This document shows positions 8,858-18,244 of a stretch of 64,000 nt of DNA, one piece after another. The DNA comes from Microbacterium sp. T2.11-28 (GTDB lineage: Bacteria; Actinomycetota; Actinomycetes; Actinomycetales; Microbacteriaceae), in NCBI RefSeq assembly GCF_950097975.1, contig NZ_CATNHF010000031.1, forward strand, positions 1-64,000. Direction: 5' to 3'. A model generated the notes under the pieces. That model had not been told where the DNA came from, did no database searches, and saw only the letters and a list, made by a program, of their open reading frames with translations. The translations under genes were made by a program, and so were the position numbers. Position 1 is the first letter of the stretch; each line of letters starts with the position of its first letter.

Positions 8858-9424
8858 GTGAAGAGAGAAACGCAGGAGCGAGGCGTGTTCCGGGACCTCC
8901 GTGCCAACGCGCTGCTCGACTCGCCCACAGCGCGCATCACCCCAGGGTTGTTCGCGAGGACGTTCTTCACCGTCCGGTATCAGGCCGTCTTCCTCTTCCG
9001 GATCTCCCAGGCCGCGGCGCGACGGACCGCGCTCGGCGGTGCGCTCATCAAGCAGTTCAACCACGTGGTCACGGGAGCCGACATCGCGTTCCCGGCGGAG
9101 ATCGGACCCGGGCTCATCCTGTTCCACCCGACCGGGGTGGTCATCGGCCCGTCAGTGCGCATCGGCTCGGACTGCGTCATGCAGCAAGGTGTGACTCTGG
9201 GCTCGAACGGACTTCATCGGGTGTCGGAGGCGCCGTCGCCGACGATCGGCGATCACGTCGTCCTCGGCGCAGGCGCACGCGTCATCGGCCCCGTCCGGAT
9301 CGAGGACCGCTGCATCGTCGGAGCCAACGCGGTCGTCACCAAGAGCAGCCCTGAGGCGGGCATGACTGCACGGGGCGTCCCGGCCCGGTGGGCGGTCTCG
9401 TCGGCGCGGGTCGACGCCCCCTAG
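8858..9424 (+). CDS. Serine O-acetyltransferase-like hexapeptide acyltransferase
   Basis: 188 residues. The C-terminal half is a left-handed beta-helix of hexapeptide repeats (IGPGLILFHPTGVVIGPSVRIG..., IGDHVVLGAGARVIGPVRI) as in CysE and in polysaccharide O-acetyltransferases. CysE itself is longer and usually beside cysK, so sugar O-acetylation is the likelier job in this cluster. GTG 8858 fits a leaderless transcript; GTG 8885, with AGGAG 6 nt upstream, is the main alternative. Its TAG stop shares CTAG with the stop of the convergent pyruvyl transferase gene. Confidence 0.75.
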   Translation: MKRETQERGVFRDLRANALLDSPTARITPGLFARTFFTVRYQAVFLFRISQAAARRTALGGALIKQFNHVVTGADIAFPAEIGPGLILFHPTGVVIGPSVRIGSDCVMQQGVTLGSNGLHRVSEAPSPTIGDHVVLGAGARVIGPVRIEDRCIVGANAVVTKSSPEAGMTARGVPARWAVSSARVDAP

Positions 9425-10668
9425 CTGGCGGAGACGAACCGCCGAAGGTCCTCGGCGGCGGCCGACCCGTCGATGCCCGAGAGCTTCTGGGTGGCGGCAG
9501 ACGCAAGGGCCTCGGTCAGGTGGCGCTCGAGATCGCCTGAGGCGTCCCGGACGTTCACCACGTGCGTCCGCTGGCCGGACGCGCGCTGAGCGCCCAACAG
9601 CTTCTGAGACCAGTAGTCGTCGAGGGCGAGCCCGACGGTCCACCTTCCTTCTGCGCCGGCGAAGACGAGGGAGTGGTAGCGGCTGGCCACGACGAGCTCG
9701 GCGTGCGACAGGAGTGCGCGCGTGAGTCTCGCGTTCAGCCGCTCGTCGATCGTCTGGAACACCGTCCGACGCTCCGGCGACAGTCCGGCGAGGAGCCGGC
9801 GCATGGTCGCCTGATCGGAGTTCGCGCCCTGACCGTGCATGTTGGGTACGAGCAGGACGCGCAGACCGCGCTCCCGCGCGAACGCGCCGATGGAATCGAG
9901 CGCGCGCCGCAGGTCGCGGTCATGGCTCTCCGCGTTGACGGTGTGGACGCAGACGGCGAGGAACGGCGCTCCGACGTCGTCCGCCAGAGCGGCCGCGCGC
10001 CGGCGGTCGTCGTCGCTCGGAACGGCGAGCGTGGCCCAATCAGGCTGGACGACAGGCTCCGTCACCCCCCAGCTGCGGGCGACGTCGGCGGAACGCTCAT
10101 CCCGGACCCCCACGAAGTCCGCGGCCTTCAGCCCCGCGGAGGCGACGTCGATATGACGCGGCGACAGCGGCCCGACTCCCTGGCCGAGGACGGCGACCGG
10201 CCGCCCGAGTTCCCGTGCCCAGTGGATGAGCAGCGACCAGGCATAGACACCGTTCACCGCGTAGCGGTCGGTGATCGCCCCCGCACCGCTCACGATGACT
10301 CCGGATGATGTCCGGATGGCGTCGTACCACTGCTGCTGCAGCCGGCCCCGCGGCCCCCGCAGAGCGCGCGTGTACCGGCGACGGGCAGCCGCCCACCGGA
10401 TCGGTCGCCCGAGGATCTTGGCCGCCAGGCGGACGGCAGCGATGCGGGACCGCTCGCCTGCGGGGAACGGCTGCAGCGTGGTGTAGAGGTAGGGGAGCTC
10501 CGAGACGCCGGGGACACCGTCCGCGCCCCAGCTGCCGTCGGGTGAGTCCGTGAGGATCTCCACATCGCCGGCCGCCCGGCGCAGCTCGCGTACGGCCGCA
10601 TGCCACATCGCTTCGTCTCCGAGATTTCCGGAGCCGTTGGCGCTCCCGATCACGATCCATGTGCTCAC
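9421..10668 (-). CDS. Polysaccharide pyruvyl transferase family protein
   Basis: 415 residues. It has the hallmarks of the family that adds pyruvate ketals to sugars (CsaB, ExoV type): N-terminal GSANGSGNLGDEAMW, central GQGVGPLS, and C-terminal SRYHSLVFAG. The product would give the polymer extra negative charge. GTG at 10668 starts STWIVIGSANGSGNLGDE; a longer in-frame extension upstream has no family resemblance. It overlaps the flippase gene stop by 4 nt (GTGA). Last gene of the minus-strand polysaccharide operon. Confidence 0.85.
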   Translation of the reverse strand: MSTWIVIGSANGSGNLGDEAMWHAAVRELRRAAGDVEILTDSPDGSWGADGVPGVSELPYLYTTLQPFPAGERSRIAAVRLAAKILGRPIRWAAARRRYTRALRGPRGRLQQQWYDAIRTSSGVIVSGAGAITDRYAVNGVYAWSLLIHWARELGRPVAVLGQGVGPLSPRHIDVASAGLKAADFVGVRDERSADVARSWGVTEPVVQPDWATLAVPSDDDRRRAAALADDVGAPFLAVCVHTVNAESHDRDLRRALDSIGAFARERGLRVLLVPNMHGQGANSDQATMRRLLAGLSPERRTVFQTIDERLNARLTRALLSHAELVVASRYHSLVFAGAEGRWTVGLALDDYWSQKLLGAQRASGQRTHVVNVRDASGDLERHLTEALASAATQKLSGIDGSAAAEDLRRFVSAS

Positions 10669-11855
10669 GAAGGTTCCTCGATTCCGGGAAGGAGGGCGAT
10701 GGGGACTGCGGCGCGGAGCACCAGACCTGCGGCGAGAGCAGCGAACGCGCCGGCGACGCCGAACGAGGGCGTCAGGACCGCACTGGCGGTGGCCACGATG
10801 ACGAGGGCGGGGATCACGACGACGAGCGAGGAGCGGTACCGGTTGGCGATCGCCAGTGCGGAGGCACCGAGGTACACGGCCGGCATGAGGAGCATGCACA
10901 GCGAGACGGCGAGGATCTCGGAGGCCGACGGCGCGAAGTAGTCGCCGAACACGATCGGGATGAGGAACCAGCCGGCGACCGCTCCGACCACGACGACCGG
11001 TGCGAAGACAGCCACGTGGATCGATGTCTCACGAGCGAGTACGCGGCGCGTCATACCGGTGAGTCCGAGGCGTGCACGGGTGCGCTGCACCCACGCCTGC
11101 GAGATGGGGTTCACGAGGAGCTCGGCGGCGGTGACGAGATAGAAGATCACCGCGAAGCGTCCGGCCGCGCCCACGCCGTCGGTCGCCGCCAGGAAGTACT
11201 GGGGGACGGCGACGAGCAGGCCGACCATTCCGTAGGAGATCCCCAGGGGGATCCCGGCGCGCGCGAGCGCGAGCACGTCACCCCATCGCGGGCGGGGATC
11301 CGCGCGGCCCTCCTGGACCAGCGGGATCAGACCGAACGCCGTTGCGACGACGAGCACGGCGGATCCCGCGCCCAGCACGGCGAACTCGGGTCCGATCAGG
11401 GCGCCCGCGACGACGGCGCCCAGGGCCGTGGCGATCGCTGCCGCGAGCGAGAGGGTGACGAGTCGTCTCCAGCGATGCTGGCTCTGGTACCACGCTGTCG
11501 CGAGGTCCAGCACGTAGTCGGCGATCTTCAGGGCGATGACGCCTGCTCCGGCGACCCCCCAGTCGGGTCCGAGGGCCAGGACCAGGACGATGCACGAGAC
11601 GAGGATCGCCAGCACGGCCGATCCCGCTCGCAGGGCGAGGTAGGTGCGCAGCGGGTGAGAGGCTCTGTGGGTGAGCACGAGCGTGCGCATGCCGAGCCCC
11701 AGGAGGATGAAGCCGGGCGCGGTGAGCGCGAGGCTCAGGGTGAGGGTGCCGACGAGCGCGGGGGTGCCCAAGGCGGACACCACCAGCAAGACGGAGATCT
11801 GGCCTGCGTACCTCGCCAGACTGGCGACGGTGAGCAGCGCCGCCGGCTTATGCAC
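10665..11855 (-). CDS. Wzx-like polysaccharide flippase (MOP superfamily)
   Basis: 396 residues, almost wholly hydrophobic, with about 12 predicted membrane segments split by short Arg-containing loops. Topology, size and setting between glycosyltransferase and pyruvyl transferase genes fit an O-antigen/teichuronic-type exporter that flips undecaprenyl-linked repeat units across the membrane. The GTG start at 11855 overlaps the end of the GT2 gene by 8 nt, and the stop overlaps the next start by 4, so the three genes are coupled. Confidence 0.75.
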   Translation of the reverse strand: MHKPAALLTVASLARYAGQISVLLVVSALGTPALVGTLTLSLALTAPGFILLGLGMRTLVLTHRASHPLRTYLALRAGSAVLAILVSCIVLVLALGPDWGVAGAGVIALKIADYVLDLATAWYQSQHRWRRLVTLSLAAAIATALGAVVAGALIGPEFAVLGAGSAVLVVATAFGLIPLVQEGRADPRPRWGDVLALARAGIPLGISYGMVGLLVAVPQYFLAATDGVGAAGRFAVIFYLVTAAELLVNPISQAWVQRTRARLGLTGMTRRVLARETSIHVAVFAPVVVVGAVAGWFLIPIVFGDYFAPSASEILAVSLCMLLMPAVYLGASALAIANRYRSSLVVVIPALVIVATASAVLTPSFGVAGAFAALAAGLVLRAAVPIALLPGIEEPS

Positions 11856-12645
11856 GCTTCGCCTGAGCGGCGCGGATGCGCGCAGTGACGAATCGGCGCA
11901 CCTGAGCCGCCAACCACAGTGAGTGGTACGCGGCCGAGAGCGCGCGGGGAACGCCGATCGTCGCCGCGAGGCGCCGCTTGGCAGCGCCGATCCTCCGGAT
12001 GTGGACCCCGTACGGAGGCGCCGCCTTGGTCATCTGGTTGGCGTGCAGCCGGTAGTGGATGACTTCGTCCGTCGTCATCGCCAGCGGTCCGACGCACGCC
12101 AGCCTCAGCCAGAGCTCGTAGTCCTCCATGAAGGGCAGCGTCTCGTCGTATGCCCCGACATCCAGCACCGCCTGCCTGCGGTACATCACGGCCGGATGGA
12201 TGAGGTAGTTGCGCAGCAGGAGGTCGGTGCGCATGTCGTCCGAGGCATGACCGTGCCGCGGACCGATGTGGCCGGTGATCGTGCCCGACTCGTCGATGCA
12301 CGCGGCCGCACCCGAGACGAGGGGAGCCTCCGGGTGCGCGTCCAGGTAGGAGCGCTGCGATGCGAAGCGCCCCGGCATCGCGATGTCATCGGCGTCGAGC
12401 CGCGCGACATAGGGAGTGGTCGCGCGACGCAGCCCGGCATTGAGCGCGGCCGCCAGTCCGCCTCGTGAGGGCAGGCGGTGCACCGACACGCGGGGATCGG
12501 CGAGCCAGGCGGCATCGGCAGCGGGCTCGGAGCCATCGAAGACCACGAGGATCAGCGACTCAGAGTCGGAGTCGAGGGCGGATGTCACCGCCAGGTCGAG
12601 CCACGCCCCGGGGGCGATCGTGGGGATGAGGACGGTCACCGTCAC
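11848..12645 (-). CDS. Family 2 glycosyltransferase
   Basis: 265 residues with a GT-A fold. It begins TVTVLIPTIAPGAWLD, the nucleotide-binding beta strand, then GLAAALNAGLRRATTPYVARLDADDIAMPGRF with the metal-binding DADD, and the later MEDYELWLRL typical of GT2 enzymes. It would transfer a sugar to the growing lipid-linked repeat unit. GTG 12645 has GAGG about 10 nt upstream. First gene of a three-gene coupled set; the EpsG-like gene 99 nt upstream may share its transcript. Confidence 0.88.
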   Translation of the reverse strand: MTVTVLIPTIAPGAWLDLAVTSALDSDSESLILVVFDGSEPAADAAWLADPRVSVHRLPSRGGLAAALNAGLRRATTPYVARLDADDIAMPGRFASQRSYLDAHPEAPLVSGAAACIDESGTITGHIGPRHGHASDDMRTDLLLRNYLIHPAVMYRRQAVLDVGAYDETLPFMEDYELWLRLACVGPLAMTTDEVIHYRLHANQMTKAAPPYGVHIRRIGAAKRRLAATIGVPRALSAAYHSLWLAAQVRRFVTARIRAAQAKRA

Positions 12646-12744
12646 GCGCGAAGTCCTCGATCTCTCCTGTCGCCGGGGGATCGGGCGTCCCCGAAACCTC
12701 CGCCCAACCTATCAGAGCGCGTCAGTCGCTCCGGTTCGGCCGGT

Positions 12745-13875
12745 TCAGGGCAGCAGGTAGGAGTCGTACGGCAGCAAGCCGTAGAAGGACACGAGGGTCA
12801 GGGCGAAATAGCCCATCCCGATCCCCAGCAGCAGGGCCGTATGCAGGGCCCCGGCATGGCGCCGCCGCAGCACGTCGGGGAGGAGCAGGACGAGCGCAGG
12901 GATCATGTAGAGCTCGATCCGGGCGGCCACGGGAAGGAGGATGCCGATCGCCATGAAGGGAATGCTCAGCGTGGCGTACACCTGCCAGCGGTCGGCGAGA
13001 CGATCGGCCGCCGGTGCGGTGCCGGTGTAGACCACGGTCGCGACCCTGACGGCGAGGTTCGCCAGCGTGCCGATGCCGATCGCCGACAGGTTGGCGCGCG
13101 CGGCCACGATGTACGCCGTATAGCGTGCGCCGACGTCACCCAGGATGTCCTCCCACGGAAGGAGCATCGCGCCCACGAGCGCGACCGCCGCGATGCCGAC
13201 GACGACGTAGAAGGTGCGCGTGGGACGTACGTTCCGAGTGAGGTACTGGATGGCCGCCACCACCAGGGCTGTGACGTGGAACGTGGCCGCGATGAGGTTG
13301 AGCAGCCAGAAGTAGCGGCGACGCGAGTCGAGGTAGCGCCAGGCGAAGAAGCTCAGCGCCACCGCGATCCCCTGGCGGACGAGGTTCATCGGGAACAGGA
13401 AGAGGGAGGTGAGGAAGAGGAACGCGAACGCGAGCGGCGTGGAGACGCGGGACAGTCGCAGCATGATGGCGATGGGGACGATCGTCATCGCCGCCGACAC
13501 CAGCATGAGCAGCAGAGGGCCGTCGGAGACCGTGAGGGTGACGAGCGACAGGAGGACGAATGCGGGATCCTGCGGTGCGGCCTGGATCTGCCCGATCCAG
13601 GGGAGCGACGGGTCGAGCTGCTCGAGGAGCTGCGTGTACAGCGGGTAATCCGTGCCCACCGATCGCCGGGTGCCGCTGAAGACGACCATGATCACGACAC
13701 CGGTCCAGAAGCAGATCTCGGCCCCGATGCGCGCCGCTCGTGGGGTGGCCCACCAGGGCGTCGCCGCTCGGGCTCCGGCTTCGCTGCCCGCACGTCGGCC
13801 CAGGTGGTCGTAGCCGACCATGAGCCCGACCACCGCTGCAGCCAGGGCGAAGTAGGGGATGAGGTGGATGACCAT
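12745..13875 (-). CDS. EpsG-like polysaccharide polymerase
   Basis: 376 residues with about ten membrane segments. The opening MVIHLIPYFALAAAVVG and the loop GTRRSVGTDYPLYTQLLEQL (GxDYxxY) match EpsG/Wzy-type polymerases, which join flipped repeat units outside the membrane. ATG 13875 was chosen because a -10-like TAGAGT on this strand (13957-13952) predicts an mRNA start near 13945, inside the longer forms starting at 13953 or 13950; those remain possible. No Wzc/Wzz-type chain-length gene is seen in the cluster. Confidence 0.7.
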   Translation of the reverse strand: MVIHLIPYFALAAAVVGLMVGYDHLGRRAGSEAGARAATPWWATPRAARIGAEICFWTGVVIMVVFSGTRRSVGTDYPLYTQLLEQLDPSLPWIGQIQAAPQDPAFVLLSLVTLTVSDGPLLLMLVSAAMTIVPIAIMLRLSRVSTPLAFAFLFLTSLFLFPMNLVRQGIAVALSFFAWRYLDSRRRYFWLLNLIAATFHVTALVVAAIQYLTRNVRPTRTFYVVVGIAAVALVGAMLLPWEDILGDVGARYTAYIVAARANLSAIGIGTLANLAVRVATVVYTGTAPAADRLADRWQVYATLSIPFMAIGILLPVAARIELYMIPALVLLLPDVLRRRHAGALHTALLLGIGMGYFALTLVSFYGLLPYDSYLLP

Positions 13876-14003
13876 GCTCTCCGAGGCTCGAGGATCCGTC
13901 CCGTGCCGTCGCGGCGATCGGTCCGCGGCCGCGCCGTGGCGCGCCAGCATCACTCTATGACGAGGACACGGGTTTCCCGGGTCAGCTGCGCGGTACGCGC
14001 GGA

Positions 14004-14009
14004 TAACCT
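14004..14009 (+). promoter_or_regulatory. -10 box, leaderless start of the 14016 gene
   Basis: TAACCT ends 6 nt before ATG 14016. A minus-strand -10 (TAGAGT, 13952-13957) lies about 50 bp away, making this a compact divergent promoter region. Confidence 0.5.
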
Positions 14010-14015
14010 AGTGGC

Positions 14016-14723
14016 ATGCAGGCCGATTCCCGGCTCGGACACCGAGTCACCCGTGTGGCAGGCCTCGTGCTCTTCACCGTCGTCGCACTCGGCTTCGCTG
14101 CGCTGCTGCTGCTGCCCCACCTGCCGAACGAGGCGGTCCTGCGATCGGAGTCGACGAATCGTGACGCGACGGAGTTCGCCCCGTCGGACCAGGTGCTGCT
14201 GATCACCGACATGCCTGAGGATGCGGCCGAGAGCTTCGTCCGCCGCGCGGACGAGGAGCATGCGATCGACGTCCGTGCGATCCCTGCAACGGGCGCGGTC
14301 ACCGGTGACCGCCGGCTCGGGGAGTCCCTGGCCTCGGCCCGTCCTGGTGCGAGCGGCGTCGATCACGTCGTGCTGTGGGTGGGATGGGGTGACGCGTGGT
14401 CGGATCGAAACGGACTGCGTGCCGCCGTCCGCGATGCCGCCGAGGAGGCCCGTGACGCTTTCCCGCAGGCCAGTGTGAGCGTGATCGGCCCGCTCCCTCT
14501 TGCAGGCGCGACATCGCCGGCGTTCGGTGGGATGGACGTCACCCTCGCCCGTGCGGCTCGTGAGAGCGCCGTCACGTACATCTCGCCGCTCGCGGAGCGA
14601 TGGGACGTCGCGGTGGCGGAGTCGGGGGCCCGGCCCGCTCAGGGACAGGTCCTCGCCGATGCGCTGCTCGGGTGGACCCCGCCCGTCGCCGGGGGCGATC
14701 AGCCGGAGGCGGCTGCCCCGTAG
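14016..14723 (+). CDS. Membrane-anchored protein of unknown function in the polysaccharide cluster
   Basis: 235 residues with one N-terminal membrane segment (residues about 15-36), so probably a signal anchor with the rest outside. The soluble part alternates strands and helices (VVLWVGWGDAW, VSVIGPLPLAG, QVLADALLGW) in a way reminiscent of SGNH/GDSL hydrolases, but a clear GDS motif is missing. A role in polymer modification is only suggested by position. Its last 25 nt overlap the end of the convergent glycosyltransferase gene. Confidence 0.6.
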   Translation: MQADSRLGHRVTRVAGLVLFTVVALGFAALLLLPHLPNEAVLRSESTNRDATEFAPSDQVLLITDMPEDAAESFVRRADEEHAIDVRAIPATGAVTGDRRLGESLASARPGASGVDHVVLWVGWGDAWSDRNGLRAAVRDAAEEARDAFPQASVSVIGPLPLAGATSPAFGGMDVTLARAARESAVTYISPLAERWDVAVAESGARPAQGQVLADALLGWTPPVAGGDQPEAAAP

Positions 14724-15796
14724 ACCACGAGCGAGTGCGCCGCCGCGACGTCGACATCGAAGCGCCGGGCCGTCTGCTCGCGCGCACGCTCCGCCATGGT
14801 GCGACGGAGATCGGCGTCGGCCAGCAGTGAGATCAGGCGCTCCCGCAGGTCCTCGTCCGTGTCCGCGAGGAAGCCCGTGACACCGTCCTGGACGATGTCC
14901 TCATTGCCGACGATCCTCGTCGCGACGGCGGGGACCCCCGTCGACTGGGCCTCCAGGAGTGCCAGCGGCATCCCCTCCCACAGGGTCGGGAAAAGGAACA
15001 CCGAGAGCTGTGACAGCCGGTCCGCGACCTCGTCCGGGGCCAACCAGCCCGTCACGGTGACGGGCGCGTCTTCGAGCCAGCGACGGCGGTCCGCGTCGGT
15101 CCCGTCGCCGATCCACACGAAGTCCGCGCGGTCGGACAGCTCGCGTGCCAGCCGGGCGAATCGCCACGGGGCCTTCTGGAAGGTGATCCGCCCGACGATG
15201 CCGACCACGGGACGGCTCGCATCGGTCGACGGCCGCGGAGCGCGCGGTCTCGCCGGAGCGCCGTTGACGACGATCGCGGTGCGCCGGGGGCGCAGTCTCC
15301 GCTGCGCGAGGCGCTCTTCGGAGGGAGACGCCGCGACGACGATGCCGGTCCGCGCGCCCCACCATTCGGCTGCGGCGAACGCGGCGCGGACCACTCGTGG
15401 AACGTCCTGGCGCAGGAAGGCGAAGCCGTGCGGGGAGTACGCCCGCACTCCTGTGAAGCCCGGGAGAGGCAGGGCGAGCCGCAGCGCCGCTCCGGCGAGC
15501 GAAGAGTGAGCGTGGATCACCCCCGGCGCGTCGGTCGAGACGGCATCGCTGACGAAGCGCCGCATGGAGCGCACGCGCGCCACGAGCCCCTGCGACTCGC
15601 GTCCGAACTCGACGGCCGCGGCGGGGTGCAGCATCGCGCTGATCTCTTCCGCCGGCGGGGAGTCGTCGCGGCGGATGTAGGCGAAAGTGACGTCGGCGCC
15701 CAACTCCGCCTGTCTCCGCGCCAGCCCGCCCGCCGCATGCAGGACGCCCGCGCTCGACGCGTCGGTGAGATGGAGTACTCGAAGCGGCGCGGACAC
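14699..15796 (-). CDS. Family 4 glycosyltransferase
   Basis: 365 residues, GT-B fold. N-terminal VLHLTDASSAGVLHAAGGLARRQ is the usual GT4 acceptor-side glycine loop; GIVGRITFQKAPWRFARLA and FLFPTLWEGMPLALLEAQSTGVPAVAT carry the donor-binding EX7E-type motif. It probably adds a sugar from an NDP donor to the lipid-linked intermediate. The GTG start at 15796 follows CAGACT-6 nt, a near-consensus -10, so the gene may be leaderless. It converges on, and overlaps by 25 nt, the gene before it. Confidence 0.85.
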   Translation of the reverse strand: MSAPLRVLHLTDASSAGVLHAAGGLARRQAELGADVTFAYIRRDDSPPAEEISAMLHPAAAVEFGRESQGLVARVRSMRRFVSDAVSTDAPGVIHAHSSLAGAALRLALPLPGFTGVRAYSPHGFAFLRQDVPRVVRAAFAAAEWWGARTGIVVAASPSEERLAQRRLRPRRTAIVVNGAPARPRAPRPSTDASRPVVGIVGRITFQKAPWRFARLARELSDRADFVWIGDGTDADRRRWLEDAPVTVTGWLAPDEVADRLSQLSVFLFPTLWEGMPLALLEAQSTGVPAVATRIVGNEDIVQDGVTGFLADTDEDLRERLISLLADADLRRTMAERAREQTARRFDVDVAAAHSLVVYGAAASG

Positions 15797-15874
15797 GCCC
15801 TCAGTCTGTCACGCACCGCGGGCCGTTCTATCTCGGGCACGCACGACGGGGCGGTCGTTCGTGCCCCTGTTTGC

Positions 15875-15880
15875 TAGCAT
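15875..15880 (+). promoter_or_regulatory. Possible extended -10 for the glycosidase gene
   Basis: TTGCTAGCAT gives -10 TAGCAT (15875-15880). No good -35 is seen. The leader would be about 100 nt before the AGAGGA site of the gene at 15989. Confidence 0.35.
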
Positions 15881-15988
15881 GCGAAGCGGTCTGGTCGGTA
15901 CAGAAGGCAGGCGCTCACCCGCTCCTCACGTCGACGACGAACTCGCTCCCACAAACGTTTGATGCTCCGTGACTAGAGGAATGCGCCC

Positions 15989-18109
15989 ATGACGATCCAC
16001 TTCCCGACCTCGCGACGCGCCGCAGTCGCCCGCCGCCCGTGGATGTTGGCCTCGGCGACGACAGCGGTCCTCCTGGCTGCCCTCCTGCCCCTTCCCGCGG
16101 CGAATGCGGCAACTGCTCCGGCAACCGCCGGCAGCCCTATGATGATCGGCAGCTCGCAGGGACTCGTCACACCGGCTGCCGCGAGCGTCGTGGGTCTCCC
16201 GCGCACGGCCCGGGCCGTGGCCGAGATCGATGGCTGGAAGATCGCCGGCTCCGACACCGTCGCAGAGGTCTGGCCGGAAGTGGGGAGCGTGAAGTCCGGG
16301 CGACTCGCCCTGGGGATCGATGCTCCCGTGCTGACCGCGACGCGAACGGCCGCGGAGACGACGGTGGCGGTCCAGGGTGCGACGTCCTACACCTTCGAGG
16401 CGTATGTCCGGGTGATGTCCAAGACCGCGAAGTCGGTGTCGGCCTGGTTCGCCGTCGGCGGGAAGGCGATCACCCTGCCGACGCTCAACGCCTCCTGGAA
16501 GCTCGTCACGGGGACGGTGACGACGCCGGCGGATGCGACCTCCGCCGCCGTCGCGATCCGCGTCTCCAAGTCGGTCCGTGGCCTCTCCGTGGATGCGCTC
16601 AAGCTCTACGCGACCGCCGACCCGGCCAAGACGAACCTGCTCCCCAACGGCTCCTTCGAGTCGGTGACAGCCCGCCGCGGAATCGTCAACACCTCCCTCG
16701 TGATGACGACGCCCACGGCGGCGCTCGCCGTCGCGATGCCGACCGGACGGACCACATGGGAGGTCTCCCGGAGCGGAAAGCGCGTGAAGTCCGGCGCGGT
16801 GACGAGCACGGGACCGATCACGGCGATCTCGCTGAGCGGCGTCGGGCAGGGTTACTACACCCTCAAGGTGCGCGGGAGCGACGGACGTCTGACCACGACC
16901 CAGATCGCGATCGTCGACAGCCCCAACCCCTGGGTCGCGCAGGACCGCCGGTTCGGGGTCGCTCTCCACGTCGACCGGAAGACCTACGACCACAGTGCGC
17001 GCTACACCCGCGCCCTCGGCATCGGGGAGATCCGGAACGACATCCACTGGCGATACGTGGAGAAGACGCGGGGCGTCTACGACTTCTCCACGTACGACCG
17101 GGACTTCGCCGAGCTGCGAGCGCAGGGCCTCGGCATCCTCGGCATCGTCGGCTACGGCAATCCCGCGTACGGGAAGTCGAACGCATATGCGCCGATCACG
17201 AGCACGGCCATCAGCGCATACGCGAAGTACGCGGCGGCCAGCGCCAAGCGCTACCCGCTCACCGGTATCGAGGTCTACAACGAGTTCAACCACAAGCCGA
17301 AGAACCTCTCGTCGTGCATCAGCGCCACGTGCTACCTGCGGATCCTGCGGGCCGTGGACTCCGCCGTCGGCAAGGTGAAGCCGAGCCTGCCGATCGTGGC
17401 GGGCGCTACCGCGCGCTACGACGCGGCATGGTTCAACCGGCTCTGGCAGTCCGGCGGGATCAAGTACGCGAACGCGGTCAGCTTCCACCCGTACGAGATC
17501 ACCGGCGCTCCGGAGAAGGTCGCCGGCCTCCTCTCCAAGGCGCGCTCCAGCATGCGCACCTACGGCAAGACGACGAAGCCGATCTGGATCACCGAGCTCG
17601 GCACCTCCTCGCGCACGGGCAACCGCACGCCGGTCGAGCAGGCATCCGTGCTCGTGCGGACATCGGTCACGGCCTTCGCGAACGGCGCGCGCAAGTTCTA
17701 CTGGTACGACCTCATCAACGACTCGCCGGATCGCGCAGATCAGGAGAGCAACTTCGGCCTGTACTCCCACCCGCGTTCGGGTGTCGCCGCGGTCGCCCCC
17801 AAGCAGGCGGGGTTCAACCAGGTGCTGACGATCACCCAGCTCGGTGGCAGGTCGTTCCGTGCCAGCGAGAAGCTCGGCACCGGCGTCGTCTCGCATGCAT
17901 TCGGCACGTCGACCAACCTGGTCCGGGTCGTGTGGGCGCCCTCGGGCACGAAGGTGGCGACGATCAAGACGTCGAAGCCTGTGGTGGTCGTCGACTTCAA
18001 CGGCGTCAAGAAGACGCTGAAGCCCAGCCGGGGTGTCGTGAAGATCAAGGTCACCAAGAACCCCGTGTTCGTGCGCAGCGGCTCCGCGACCGCCGGTGTC
18101 ACCCGCTGA
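15989..18109 (+). CDS. Secreted clan-A glycoside hydrolase (GH39/PslG-like) with carbohydrate-binding module
   Basis: 706 residues. A signal peptide (about 1-40, ending near PAANAATA) is followed by a beta-rich region like a CBM4/9 jelly roll (about 90-225), a linker domain, then a TIM barrel from about residue 310. The barrel holds the paired glutamates of retaining clan-A enzymes: Glu432 in VYNEFNH as acid/base and Glu536 in WITELG as nucleophile. It resembles PslG-type glycosidases found in exopolysaccharide clusters, which trim or release polymer outside the cell. Start ATG 15989 has AGAGGA 8 nt upstream. Substrate cannot be read from sequence. Confidence 0.75.
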   Translation: MTIHFPTSRRAAVARRPWMLASATTAVLLAALLPLPAANAATAPATAGSPMMIGSSQGLVTPAAASVVGLPRTARAVAEIDGWKIAGSDTVAEVWPEVGSVKSGRLALGIDAPVLTATRTAAETTVAVQGATSYTFEAYVRVMSKTAKSVSAWFAVGGKAITLPTLNASWKLVTGTVTTPADATSAAVAIRVSKSVRGLSVDALKLYATADPAKTNLLPNGSFESVTARRGIVNTSLVMTTPTAALAVAMPTGRTTWEVSRSGKRVKSGAVTSTGPITAISLSGVGQGYYTLKVRGSDGRLTTTQIAIVDSPNPWVAQDRRFGVALHVDRKTYDHSARYTRALGIGEIRNDIHWRYVEKTRGVYDFSTYDRDFAELRAQGLGILGIVGYGNPAYGKSNAYAPITSTAISAYAKYAAASAKRYPLTGIEVYNEFNHKPKNLSSCISATCYLRILRAVDSAVGKVKPSLPIVAGATARYDAAWFNRLWQSGGIKYANAVSFHPYEITGAPEKVAGLLSKARSSMRTYGKTTKPIWITELGTSSRTGNRTPVEQASVLVRTSVTAFANGARKFYWYDLINDSPDRADQESNFGLYSHPRSGVAAVAPKQAGFNQVLTITQLGGRSFRASEKLGTGVVSHAFGTSTNLVRVVWAPSGTKVATIKTSKPVVVVDFNGVKKTLKPSRGVVKIKVTKNPVFVRSGSATAGVTR

Positions 18110-18134
18110 GCATCGCGCCGTAGAGGAGCCGCTG

Positions 18135-18186
18135 GCTCCCGCCCGGGCACTCTCGGACTGCGACCGGGGAGAGGTGCGGGCGGAGC
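18135..18186 (+). terminator. Imperfect hairpin after the glycosidase gene
   Basis: GCTCCCGCCCG...GCAC pairs with GTGCGGGCGGAGC with one bulge (18135-18150 with 18174-18186). No T-run follows. Confidence 0.45.
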
Positions 18187-18232
18187 CCGCTCACGGCTCG
18201 GCGCTGTGCCCGGGGGAGGGTCGTCGTCTGCT

Positions 18233-18238
18233 TAGGAT
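18233..18238 (+). promoter_or_regulatory. -10 box, leaderless start of the DUF4012 gene
   Basis: TAGGAT ends 6 nt before ATG 18245. Confidence 0.6.
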
Positions 18239-18244
18239 GGACGT

